Positions 32,915 through 44,300 of a stretch of DNA of 64,000 nt are shown here, piece by piece. The notes under the pieces are model-generated. The model did not search any database. It worked only from the letters and a program-made list of their open reading frames with translations, and had not been told where the DNA came from. Within the stretch, counting starts at the first letter, position 1; each line of letters opens with the position of its first letter. Source of the stretch: Haematobia irritans (lineage: Eukaryota > Arthropoda > Insecta > Diptera > Muscidae). The position numbers and the translations under genes were made by a program. The stretch covers positions 94,590,852 to 94,654,851 of the forward strand of contig NC_134401.1 in NCBI RefSeq assembly GCF_050003625.1, read 5' to 3'.

Positions 32915-33346
32915 AGGCCGGTACTATGTTCATTCTTGCGAAAAATTTTTATGGAAACCATTATTTCGCACATAGAAAGCGGCGTTTTTTTAGGTAGCTT
33001 GGAGCGCTATTTTACAGGGAGCGATATTGAATTAAGGTGGTGGTTGTTGCTTGTTTTTACAAAATAACATTTTATTTTTCCTTGGGCAATTGATCTGCTA
33101 TTCCTTTGATCCTTTGTATAGTTTCGGAACAAAAATATGGTCCGTGTTTGATTTATAAACCCGCACAAATAGTTTATAATAAATAAATTATTTCTTAATT
33201 CACATTGCAAATGGCGCCGTGCTATAAACGTCAGTTTTTCAACACGAAAAAACAAAGTATCACAAATGGAAAAAATTTCGCAAATTTTTCGCATTTTTTG
33301 GTTTCGTATGGAGTTTCAACGCGAAAAGCGAACAGAGTACCGGCCT
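32915..33346 (+). mobile_element. AGGCCGGTACTATG inverted-repeat element (432 bp)
   Basis: Left AGGCCGGTACTATGTTC; right end reads GAACAGAGTACCGGCCT. Flanks are ATA on both sides (32912-32914, 33347-33349). The tips resemble the AGGTGGGTACTATG family, so this may be a distant member with a different 3-bp target. Confidence 0.65.
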
Positions 33347-33460
33347 ATACATACAAATGAATATGACTGATGGTGTACATCAAAGCGCACAGGGTTGCAT
33401 GAAGAAAGTTGTGTATGTTTTTAACTCTACCTCATAATAAGTGTACCTTGGGTATATCCA

Positions 33461-34905
33461 CCCAATAAACACAAACGTTTGAAAAATGCTAAATTTCAAC
33501 AATTTTTCAAACATTTTTTCAAAGGATTAGGGTAATATTCAAGTTGAGAAATTGTTGAGAAAATCGCATTCTCAACAAAAAAAAAGACATTACCCTCAAC
33601 AGTGAAATTCAACACATTAGCAATAATATCTCAAGTGTTATCCTCAAATTGAAATACATCGCTACTCAATAATTTGTCAAACAATTTTCGATGCGAGTCA
33701 AATTCAAAATTAACATCGTTGCAAATACTTTTCAACCTAAATTTGTATGAATGATATCCCCACTTCAAATTGAAAGTCAAAGCCAAAATTCTATGAATTT
33801 TGTATAATTTATTCATTTTCATCAAAATAAAATATATAATAATACACTACACTACATAATACACTACAATACCAATCGATAAATAATAATCTTATTAAAC
33901 ATATCAACAAATAAGAACAAAAAAAAAAAAACAACAAAACTTTAAATATCTTAAACATTATTAGTAAACACTTTTGCATTGATAATTCGTTTTCCTTCCT
34001 TTTGGTGTCATAAAACAGCATTAAAATTTATTAACAAGCGGGCAATTTGAAATTAGGAACGTACTGGACCGCGTGTTAGAATTGATTTCCAGCAGAAGGA
34101 ATTCACAAAATATCCATTTTAAACTGATAATAGCATATGAATTAAACTGACGATGTGATGCCCAATTTCATCCAGAAGTTGTTGATTTCAACAATTTGTT
34201 GTTTTTAACAATTTTAATTGGTTGCACTTGTAATGTTTCTGGAAACTTTTTCTTGTCGATAAGCCACTCATTTTTCATTGGTCGTCTTCTTAATGTTTGC
34301 AAGAATGTAGCATCCAAAGATTTTGGTTTTCTGCAAAGAGATTTAAATTTAGTGACTTCTCTAAAGTGTTGATTTAATTTCTCATATTGACGTACCAATT
34401 ATTATAAACTATTTGAAGCAGTTCCAGTTAATTGTCCACCATTTTTTCATCGGTCAGCTTTCTAATATTTTCAAGAACGTAGAATCCATAATTTTAGTTT
34501 TCTGCAAAGAGATATACATTTAGTGACTTCCTTAAAGTTTTATTTCATTTTTTATTTTCACTTACCTATTTTTATAAACTATTTGGTTATTTGTCTAAAA
34601 TTTTCCATTTTTTTATTTCTTGCAATTGACCATGAACTTCGTTGCACAAATAAGTATTGAAAACCACATGGGTTTTTCGTTGCATTTTAGGGTAGTGTTT
34701 TGTCAAAGTTTTCTCATATTATCTTCAACAACTTTTCAAAGATTTCGTCAACATTTTGGCAAATTGGAAGTAATTCGCAAACAGTTTGAAGATTTATTGA
34801 AGATGAGCTATTTCAAGTCAAGTTGAATTTATGTTGAAAATTATATTTACCCTCAAACTGAAAAGTTGTTGCATTTGAAAAACGCTCATCCTGTGTTTAT
34901 TGGGC
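33461..34905 (-). mobile_element. CCCAATAAACACA element, copy 1 (1445 bp)
   Basis: Starts CCCAATAAACACAAACG and ends CATCCTGTGTTTATTGGG, with 2-bp flanks CA. Only the outer 13 bp are shared between the ends. No coding ORF recognised. Opposite orientation to copy 2. Confidence 0.75.
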
Positions 34906-34936
34906 AAAGGCAATAAAAAACGTCAAAACTTTGTTA

Positions 34937-35178
34937 TGCGATTTACAGACTATCAGTTATTCCGGACGACAGTGCTCGTGTCGAACATATCCCATATATT
35001 GTGCACATTATAAGTTAAGTCCGACGGCATAATCGATACTGCTGCATGTTTATGGGATCGATAACACATTTACCGATTATTTAGTCATCGCCGACAAGTC
35101 GTATCGAACCGACACATTGTAAGATTCTATACAAACACCGACATTCCGTCCGGAATAACTGATAGTCTGTAAAGCGCA
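34937..35178 (+). mobile_element. TGCGCTTTACAG MITE, copy 3 (242 bp)
   Basis: Ends TGCGATTTACAGACTATCAG and CTGATAGTCTGTAAAGCGCA, flanked by TTA (34934-34936, 35179-35181). Confidence 0.85.
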
Positions 35179-36381
35179 TTAGATATACAGGGTGAACGCC
35201 GTGAAGGCAGTGATGCCAACTTGGTGCTTTTAGCACCAAATTTAGTGCTTTTTGATTTCCAAAAAGCTCCAAATTACCTTTTTAGTGCCTTTTCAAAAAT
35301 GCACCAACTTTGTGCTTTCTGCCATTTTCGTTTAGTGGTTTTGGTGCTTTTTCCAAGTTGAACAGTATTAAGTTTAATTGACGATATCTTCTCATACAAA
35401 AATTCAGATTAGACTTTCAAAAGCTTAAGAAACTCAACAATATTGCCAAATAGAAAATTTTATTGTTAAGAAGGTGCTATTGATTCTGTTTTTATCAATA
35501 TTTGTATTGTAGGATATTCTTTAGAAAAGTCAAGAGGCGAATTTCTGAACGTGATAAAGGTGGCATTTAAACGTTTGTATTAAATTCACAAAGCACTCAT
35601 AACTGAAATAAGAAATAGACTCCCACCACATATTAATATTGTTACGAATTTGATAATTATAGATATATGCTTATTTAAATTAGTTTCCGTTAATTTAAAA
35701 TTTCAAATTGTAACGATACAATTTCGCTATCACTTGTTGGAATCATCTATTCATTTTCTAGTATTTTCCTGAATTTCTTTTATGTTCTTTTGTTTGCTTA
35801 TCGAAATGTTAGTTCTTACTCTCTCATAGAATAGCAACCCCTTTGCTTTGTTATTCTGCATTCTCATTTCATCTCATTGTCTATTGTCATTGTTGTTGTA
35901 GTAATGCGAGCATATATCTATGTGAGTGTGTATGTGTTTGGTAGCCACCAGACGAACAACTTAATGGTCGTAGATCCTTCTAGCATTGTCAACGAATGTT
36001 CTGGCGTTGCCAGAATATTGTAGTGCTACCAGAATGTTCTCGTATTGCCACACCGTCATATATGAAAGCGCTCGCATGCTGCTAACGAGTCAGTCTTAAT
36101 TAAAGCGTCAAACGAATAACTTCAGTGTGAACGAATTGTAAAGTGTGAAGTCATACGGCCTTATTCATAAAAAATCATTAACGTGCACTCTAAACCAGTG
36201 ATAGCTATTACGCTCTTTTTATTCTATAAGCCTTATATAAAAATAGGTATTCATTATTCATTAATAACACTATTATAGTTATCATGCGTTTTTAGTGATA
36301 AGGTGGCAACACATGTCGTTACATCTTGTCATTTTCATCGTAGTGATGAAGATCGAATTATAACCGGTTGAGAATGCATTA

Positions 36382-37144
36382 CCCTGCCAACAGTTTTTGA
36401 ATTTGGGGACTCTTTTGAGAATCCCCACTACGTCGAAAACAATCATATACGACATCAAAAACTCGTCGGAAAAGCGCCGTCACTATTGAGAAGTTGTACC
36501 ACGCCAAGTTACTACAAAAATGTTTCGCATGAGTGCAATTATTAGGTGCCTTTATAGATCAATTTAGAACGACGCCAATAAGGGACCCTCCAAACAATCA
36601 GAAAAAGTGCATTTTAAGATAGTTGTAAAAGAATCATTGTGGTCGAGTAAAACACGTTTGTTTAGATATTTATTAATTTGATTAAACATTTACAAATTAT
36701 TAAAAATATAACATTTATACCACTATCACATTACATTTAACATAATTTTTGGCATTAATGATGATGTTGAGTTACAAGTAGCGAGTTACATGTTGCTGCG
36801 TCTATCAACCAGTGTTTTTATTCCATGGAGGCAGCGTGTCTGTAAAATATCTGAAAAACAATCACTTTATTCCATTTGGAAAATCACCAAATTGTTCACC
36901 AATATACCTTTCACAATTTTAAGCGTATAATCTATGTTTTCAGAACTTTATTTTCGTTTTTATTTAATTAAAATATAACAAGCTGGTTGCGCTTGGCGTT
37001 TCACAAAAAAATGGCTTTTTAACAGTAGGGATTGCAAATTACTTGCATGTACTTTTTGATGTACCTTTTCATGATGGTTGAAGTGACATTTATGAGTCTG
37101 TGGTAACGATGAGGTTGAAATGGAACTTTGAAATGCTGGCAGGG
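36382..37144 (+). mobile_element. CCCTGCC element, copy 10
   Basis: 763 bp, target duplication TA (36380-36381, 37145-37146). Confidence 0.85.
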
Positions 37145-37755
37145 TACACACAATATACAATCATTTTATAATTAGTCAATATGTTAGTATCCCCAATAAA
37201 CACAGGATGAGCGTTTTTCAAATGCAACACCTCTTCAGTTTGAGGGTAAATATCATTTTCAACATAAATTCAACTTGACTTGAAAAAGCTCATCTTCAAT
37301 TCATCTTCAAATTGTTTGCGAATTACAACCAATTTGGCAAAATGTTGACGAAAACTTTGAAAATGTGTTGAAGATAATTGGAGAAAACTTTGACAAAACA
37401 CTACCCTGAAATGCAACGAAAAAACCACATGGTTTTCAATACTACTTTTGACAACAAAGTTCGTGGAAGAAATACAAAAATGTGGAAATTTTTTAATAAT
37501 CAATTGAAATTGCTTATAATAATTGGTAAGTAAAACTAAAACACGAAATTAAACCTTTAAGGAAGTCACTAAACTCAAATCTCTTTGCAGACAACTAAAA
37601 TATTTGGATGCTGATTCTTGGACACATTAAGAGGCTGGCCGATGAAAAATGGTAGTGGCTTATCGAGAAGAGAAAGTTTCCATAAATCAAAGTGCAGCCA
37701 AAAAAACTTGGTATTTATGCTTTTCTATATCAACAACTACTGGATGATAATTCGA

Positions 37756-37864
37756 AATTCACAAAATAACAAATTAAACCGATGATGCGATATAAATTAA
37801 ACTATCGATGTGATATAGTTTAATTTATATCGCATCATCGGTTTAATTTGTTATTTTGTGAATT
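37756..37864. repeat. Perfect 50-bp palindrome, 9-nt loop
   Basis: Left arm 37756-37805 and right arm 37815-37864 are exact reverse complements around 'cgatgtgat'. Could extrude as a cruciform. Confidence 0.92.
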
Positions 37865-38620
37865 GAAATTGCTGGAAATTTATTCCAATTATCTGGACAT
37901 CAAGTTCCTGAAAATTGCCAGTATTTTAATAACAACAATTTTGTAACACCAACGTTCTTGAGGAAATCACGAAGTACGTGGTCAGTTGGAAGAAATACAA
38001 ATTGGTAAGTCAAAATAAAAAGTGAAATGAAAACATAATGGAAATCACAAAACTCGATTGTTTTGCAGAAAACTAAAATCATTGAATGGTATATTCTTGG
38101 AAGATGTTGGCCGATGAAAAACCGATGAAGGAAACAACAAAGAAAAGTTTTCAGAAAACTTACAAAGTGCAACCAATTAAAACAAAGTGCAACAATTCCT
38201 ATATCAAGAACTTCTGGATGAAAATGTGCATCATCGGTTTAATTTGTTATTTTGTGAATTGAAATTGCTGGAAATTTATTCCAATTATCTGGTCATCAAG
38301 TTCCTGAAAATTGCCAGTATTTTAATAACAATTTTGTAACACCAACGTTCTTGAGGAAATCACGAAGTACGTGGTCAGTTGGAGGAAATACAAATTGGTA
38401 AGTCAAAATAAAAAGTGAAATGAAAACATAATGGAAATCACAAAACTCGATTGTTTTGCAGAAAACTAAAATCATTGAATGGTATATTCTTGGAAGATGT
38501 TGGCCGATGAAAAACCGATGAAGGAAACAACAAAGAAAAGTTTTCAGAAAACTTACAAAGTGCAATCAATTAAACCAAAGTGCAACAATTCCTATATCAA
38601 GAACTTCTGGATGAAAATGT
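37832..38620 (+). repeat. 395-bp tandem duplication
   Basis: Unit 1 is 37832-38227 and unit 2 is 38228-38620, nearly identical. Both begin gcatcatcgg, inside the right arm of the palindrome, and the outer and inner junctions share GCAT. Confidence 0.88.
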
Positions 38621-39909
38621 GCATTACATCAATTTACATCCCGTCATCAATTTGATATTTTGTGATTTCCCCTTGCTGGAATCTATTTTAACACACAAGC
38701 CAGCAAGTTCCTCGATAGTAATTATTTCAAATTGCCAGCATATTAATGACACCAACATTATGAAGGAAATGGAATTATACATGTAAAAATGTTTAAGATA
38801 TTTAAAGTTGTATTCATAGTTTTATTTATTAATACGTTTAATAAGATAATTACATTTTGATTGGTATTATATTATTATTTTTATATATTATTAATGTTAT
38901 TTTTAAGATTATTATATTTGTTAACGAAAAAAATAATAAAATTTACAAAATCCCTAGAAATTTAGTATTGACTTTCAGTTAGAACTAGGATTGACTTTCA
39001 TACAAATTGTGGTTTGAAAGTATTCGCAATAATGGTAATTTTTTATTTTTCTCACATTGAAAACTGTTTGAGAAATTATTGAGTAGCGATGCATTTCAAT
39101 TTGAGGATTACAATTGAGAAATTATTGCTATTGTGTTGAATTTTACTGTTGAGGGTAATGTCTGTTTTTTGTTGAGAACGCGATTTTCTCAACAATTTCT
39201 CAACTTGAATATTACCCTAATCCTTTGAAAAAATGTTTGAAAAATTATTGAATTTTAGTATTTTTCAAACGTTTGTGTTTATTGGGTCAATATTAGTATT
39301 AATCGAACCGGATTGTATTCGAATATAAAGTCTATTGTGATTAAAAACACATCACTAATCAAATGGTATTCATCTATTTAATTTCTCGAGCTTATTTTCG
39401 ACGCATTTTTCATTAAAGTAACAAAAGAAAGTTTAAGATGACGTTAAATTTACATAATATTGGTTGGTATGAATTTTGTACGTCTATTTCTGCAGTTCTC
39501 TTATTTGGATTGGTATTTTGAAAAATTACATCAAAATAGGGTTATTATAAGAAAAGATCGCCCATTTTATATGCATTGGCATATAATGATATACAAAATA
39601 GCATAAAACAGCGATAAATTTATAGGTATTGCCCAAAAAAGCATTTTGCTATTTTATCAAAGAGTTAAAGAAGGGTACATCCTACAATAACTTTTTACAA
39701 TTTACCAAAGACTTGTTAAAGGTTTGGTAAGCTATTAATCGTTTATGAATGCTATTTTTCACGAAATAATTTATCAATCGTTCATAAACGTCAATTAACT
39801 TTTTATGAATACGGCTGATAGTAAATAAATTGTAGATTGTCGTTATTTAAAAGAACTGTGTTTTAATTGTCGGGTAATTAAAAACGCCTAAATATAAAAA
39901 CGTAACAAT

Positions 39910-39923
39910 TGGTGTCGGAAGTG
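39910..39923 (+). promoter_or_regulatory. tRNA primer-binding site of gypsy element
   Basis: TGGTGTCGGAAGTG, two bases after the 5' LTR. It resembles the 3' end complement of insect tRNA-Leu (TGGTGTCAGAAGTG from memory) with one mismatch; the tRNA identity is tentative. Confidence 0.65.
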
Positions 39924-39945
39924 AAATAACGGAAAAAAATCTACA

Positions 39946-41295
39946 ATGAAGTTTAATGAGCTTCGTGTGGAAGACTTAAAAAAGGAATTGAGCAAACTGG
40001 AGCTGCCGACAACAGGAAACAAGGCTCAATTACAAAAGCGACTACTGGAAGAGTTCGAGCGGCGCAGTATTGATATCGAAACACATGAGTTCGATTATAA
40101 GGAAGATCTTGACGAATCAGTAGTAGCCAGCGCCTTGGAAACTCCATCTGTAGCTTCTAATGTTGTTGATTACACATCGATGGTCAATATTTTGAGCAAA
40201 ATGATGGAAGAAAATTCTCTAAAAATGCAAGAGAATTCTAGAAAAATGATGGAAGCTAATTCTAGAAAATTGGAAGAAAAATTCGACGAAAATTCAAAAA
40301 AGATGGACGAATATTCTAGAATTCTAAATGAGAATCTTCAACAAATTGCTGAAGGCATGGGAAAACGTGTGGACCATATCGAAAGCCAAATTGGGGAACT
40401 GGATAAGAAGATTATTTCTGTGGATGAGAAAATTATGGTTCATGATGAGAAGTTTCTACACATTGAAAGAAAAATGTCAGAGCTGGAAATTAAAGGTGGA
40501 CCAGTGCGCGTCATCGAGGGCTCAAAAACCAAACCTCCTGCTTTCGATGGCTCAACTTCATTTGATGTATTCAAATTCCAATTTGAAATGGTTGCTTCTA
40601 GAAATTTATGGAACGATAATGACAAAGCAATTGAACTTCTATTGGCATTAAAGGGCAACGCCGCTGATGTGATACAAAGCATTCCCGCTGCCTCTAGAAA
40701 TAATTATAATGAAGTAATAGCGGCACTTCAACGTAAGTACGGCGGAGAACATAAGCAAGACATCTTCAGAATGGAATTAAGAGGAAGAGTACAGAAGTCA
40801 AATGAGACTCTACAAGACTTTGCAACAGAGGTTGAGCGGTTGGTGCTTTTGGCATACCCAGGAGAGAGTCACCCACTTGTTGACCGCATCAAAATTGAGA
40901 CCTTTGTGAATGGCATTCGAGACCCAGACATAAAATGTGCAACATATGCGTCACAAAAAGCTACATTTGTGGAAACTGTAACATTTGCCCTTGCACAAGA
41001 GACAGCGAGAGTACTAGCACGTCCTCAAGTTCACAAAGTACGTAAGGTGGAGACTGAGAATGACGAATCAAATTCCGTGATTGATTCAGTGAAAGAAGCC
41101 GTTAAGCAGGCAATGCAAGAAATGAAGCAGGAAACAACAAAATCCAGAATGAAGTGCTATAACTGTGATAAGCCTGGACATCTAGCTCGAGAATGCAAAG
41201 CACGACGCAAACGGTCAAGGTCCACATCACCATCTCCATTAAACAATAGCCATAAGAAGGTGACCCCACAGTCAAGTGAGTCACCTTTAAACTAA
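39946..41295 (+). CDS. gypsy Gag with SAP domain and zinc knuckle
   Basis: 449 aa. Residues 1-40 look like a SAP DNA-binding helix-loop-helix (LRVEDLKKEL...KAQLQKRL). Residues about 75-185 are a long coiled coil with repeated MEENS/KM units. A capsid-like region lies at about 195-360, and a CX2CX4HX4C zinc knuckle at 404-417 precedes a basic, Ser/Pro-rich tail. It would assemble the virus-like particle and bind element RNA. The ATG is the first after the LTR and primer-binding site. The stop codon immediately follows a slippery site, so most ribosomes would end here and a minority would continue into pol. Confidence 0.9.
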   Translation: MKFNELRVEDLKKELSKLELPTTGNKAQLQKRLLEEFERRSIDIETHEFDYKEDLDESVVASALETPSVASNVVDYTSMVNILSKMMEENSLKMQENSRKMMEANSRKLEEKFDENSKKMDEYSRILNENLQQIAEGMGKRVDHIESQIGELDKKIISVDEKIMVHDEKFLHIERKMSELEIKGGPVRVIEGSKTKPPAFDGSTSFDVFKFQFEMVASRNLWNDNDKAIELLLALKGNAADVIQSIPAASRNNYNEVIAALQRKYGGEHKQDIFRMELRGRVQKSNETLQDFATEVERLVLLAYPGESHPLVDRIKIETFVNGIRDPDIKCATYASQKATFVETVTFALAQETARVLARPQVHKVRKVETENDESNSVIDSVKEAVKQAMQEMKQETTKSRMKCYNCDKPGHLARECKARRKRSRSTSPSPLNNSHKKVTPQSSESPLN

Positions 41296-41345
41296 ATCGA
41301 GCTAGTTCAGCGGGGCAAGAGCTGGCTCCCACAGACGATGGCCCC
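41286..41345 (+). promoter_or_regulatory. -1 ribosomal frameshift signal, gag-pol
   Basis: Slippery heptamer T TTA AAC at 41286-41292 is in gag phase, with the gag stop TAA at 41293-41295. After a 6-nt spacer, 41299-41308 can pair with 41319-41328 (10 bp, two G-U), and loop GGGGC (41312-41316) is complementary to GCCCC (41341-41345), an H-type pseudoknot layout. The pol frame is open from 41280, so slippage yields a Gag-Pol fusion. Confidence 0.85.
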
Positions 41346-44300
41346 ACCATCTCCATAGCAATAGTTCAACAGAAAAATAACAATTTAACTATTGCGGGTG
41401 TTATTAATGGCGACAAGCGTACTTTGACGTTGGATACTGGTGCATCAAAGTCTATCATTAGATCTGATTTAGTAAAAGGAAAAGTTACACCACTGATTGG
41501 AGTCAAGCTACGTACGGCTACAGGGGAACCCGCAACCGTATATGGAAAGGTCACCGTAAAATTAACTATTGCTAACAAATCCGTTACTTATGATTTCATT
41601 GTGGCCGATATAGTAGACGAAGTTATAATTGGAGCGGATTTCATGATTGCTTTTGGTCTCAATTTGGATATGAAGCGTCGTGTAATGACATGGTGCGATG
41701 CCGAAATAAAGGTAAACGTGGGATACGACGAGAATACACCTGTCAGACGTTTGACAACGAGCCAGTCAGAGTCTATACCACCGAATGCCGAAGCAATTAT
41801 ATGGGTTTCTATGGATGGAGATTGTGAAGTCGGCCAATTGTGGGTTGTTGAACCAGCAGAAAACAAAAGCAACAACATCTTGATAGCAAATGCCCTGGTA
41901 ACAACGAACGAAGAGAGACTAATACCAGTTCGTGTCTTGAACTTGTCTGACAATCATGAGCAAATTGTAAAATTTTCTTATATTGGAAAATGTACACCAG
42001 CCGAGGCAATAGTCAATTTGGAAGGCAACTCATCAAAGACACATGGAGCAGTGAGAAAACATCTAGAAGGGTATTTCGAGGCTTGGACACGTCATCTATC
42101 GCCGTCAGAGAGAAATAAAGCCAAGCAATTGTTGTGGAAAAACGCCTCTGCTTTTGCTTCTGAAAAGGGAAATCAAGGAAGAACATCTGTAGTGAAACAT
42201 GAAATTAAAACCGCAGAAGAAAGGCCCATAAAACAGGCACCACGAAGTGTTCCCCTGGCAAAAAGGGACGAAGTTCAACAGCTCATAAAGGAAATGGCGG
42301 AGAGTGGTGTGATCGAGCCGTCATCAAGTCCTTGGTGTTCCCCAGTTGTGCTGGTCAAAAAGAAAGATGGAAGTACCCGATTCTGCGTGGACTACAGAAA
42401 ACTGAATGATGTCACCAAAAAGGACAGTTATCCGCTTCCACGCATTGATGACACGTTGGACACACTAGCCGGAACAACATGGTTTTCTACGCTCGATTTG
42501 CAGAGTGGATATTGGCAAGTAGAGATCGCCGAGAAAGACAAGGAAAAGACGGCTTTTGGTGTTAATGGCGGTCTCTGGCAATTCAATGTAATGCCGCTCG
42601 GGCTCTGCAACGCTCCGGCTACCTTCGAAAGATTGATGGAGCGGGTACTGAAGGGGAAATCGTGCTTGATATACTTGGAAGACATCATAGTGATGGGCAA
42701 AACATTTGACGAGCACCTTAAGAACTTGAAAGATGTTATCCAGCAATTGTCAGCCGCTGGTCTACGCCTTAACGCAAAGAAATGCTCCCTTTTCCAGCGG
42801 GAAGTTAAATACCTGGGTCATCATGTGATTGCAGAGGGCATATCCACCGATGAAGACAAAATCCAAGCTGTCAGAGATTGGCCACGACCTCGAAATCTCC
42901 ACGAATTAAGAAGTTTCCTTGGGTTATGTACATATTACCGACGATTCGTCCCAAACTTCGCCAGCATCGCCGCTAGTCTCCATAAATTGACGCAAAAAGG
43001 TCAGAAGTTCCAGTGGAGCGACGAACAGGAGGATTCATTCCAACATTTAAAAGAACTTTTATGTTCAGCTCCTGTTCTAGCGTATCCTATTCCGGGCGAA
43101 AAATTTGTTTTGGATACAGATGCTAGCGCGGATGGTATTGGGGGTGTCCTATCTCAACAGATAGACGGCAAGGAGAAGGTCATCGGATATTTCAGCCGAA
43201 CGTTGTCCAAGCCCGAAAAGAACTACTGTGTAACGCGACGAGAGCTGCTAGCCGTCATAGAGAGTGTAAAACATTATCATAAATATTTGTATGGACAACA
43301 CTTCTTGCTCAGGACTGATCACTCAGCTCTACGATGGTTGCTCCAATTCAAGAATCCGGAAGCTCAATTGGCACGTTGGATCGAGAGGCTCCAAAGCTAT
43401 GATTTCAGTGTCGAGCATAGAAAAGGTGGAAAACACGGTAACGCTGACGCTTTGTCACGTCGACCTTGCAGTATAGAATGCAAGCACTGCTCGAAAGCTG
43501 AACATAAGGAGGAGATTGTTGATATTCGGCTGTTACACATCGAATCTGGAGTGGACTGGCCAACAGAACAGCGTAAAGATCCCATTTTGAACAAAATTAT
43601 TTCGGCAAAGGAAGAGAACGAGAAGCCCAGTAAGAAAGACATCGCAGCCGAAAGTCCACTTATGAAATCATACTGGGCTCAATGGGATAGTTTAGTTCTA
43701 GTCAATGGATCCCTACAACGTAAATGGGAAAGCGAAGATGGCAAGAGCAGCCGAAATTTGATCATCGTTCCAGATTCCAAAATAAGAGACGTTTTGGCGG
43801 AGTTCCATAATGGTCCCAGTGGAGGTCATCTGGGAATAACCAAAACCGCCGAGAAAGTGAAGCAACGATTCTACTGGGTTGGATGCCAGAAATCAATTGC
43901 TGAATGGGTAGCCAATTGCGAGAAGTGCATGAAGGCGAAAGGTCCAACAAGGAAAAGTCGAGGTCCTATGCAAGAATATAGACCAGGAGCCCCGTTTGAA
44001 AGAATAGCAATGGACGTGGCAGGCCCTTTCCCAGTAAGTGATTCTGGAAACCGTTATGTCCTTGTGGTCATGGATTACTTCAGCAAATGGCCGGAGGTGT
44101 ATGCAATTCCAAACCAAGAGGCAAAAACGATTGTGGATGTGGTCAACAAAAACTGGATATGTCGCTACGGTGTGCCGTCCGAGATTCACTCAGACCAGGG
44201 AAGAAATTTTGAATCGGCCATATTCAAAGAGATGTGTGAATCCCTTGGTATCAAGAAAACGAGGACTACGCCATTACATCCACAATCCGATGGCATGGTA

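Larger units (their letters stand above)
37192..39286 (+). mobile_element. CCCAATAAACACA element, copy 2 (2095 bp)
   Basis: Reverse orientation of copy 1: starts CCCAATAAACACAGGATGAG and ends CAAACGTTTGTGTTTATTGGG, flanked by TC. Longer than copy 1 because of an internal 395-bp tandem duplication and a long palindrome. The two 89-90 aa ORFs inside are copies of each other created by that duplication, not recognisable proteins. Confidence 0.78.
36156..39817. mobile_element. Inverted-repeat element CGGCCTTATTCATAAAAA, with nested elements
   Basis: Ends CGGCCTTATTCATAAAAA and, inverted, CAGCCGTATTCATAAAAA; the target ATA is duplicated (36153-36155, 39818-39820), and the 3' LTR shows the empty site. 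Without the two nested elements it is about 800 bp and non-coding. Superfamily not assigned. Confidence 0.82.
35640..39907 (+). repeat. 5' LTR (603 bp) carrying a 3.66-kb insertion
   Basis: LTR sequence at 35640-36155 and 39821-39907. A nested transposon (36156-39817, plus its duplicated ATA) separates the two parts. Confidence 0.92.

Noticed and set aside
37900..38565. Pair of similar 89-90 aa minus-strand ORFs
   Set aside because: They are the two halves of the 395-bp tandem duplication inside a non-coding transposon.
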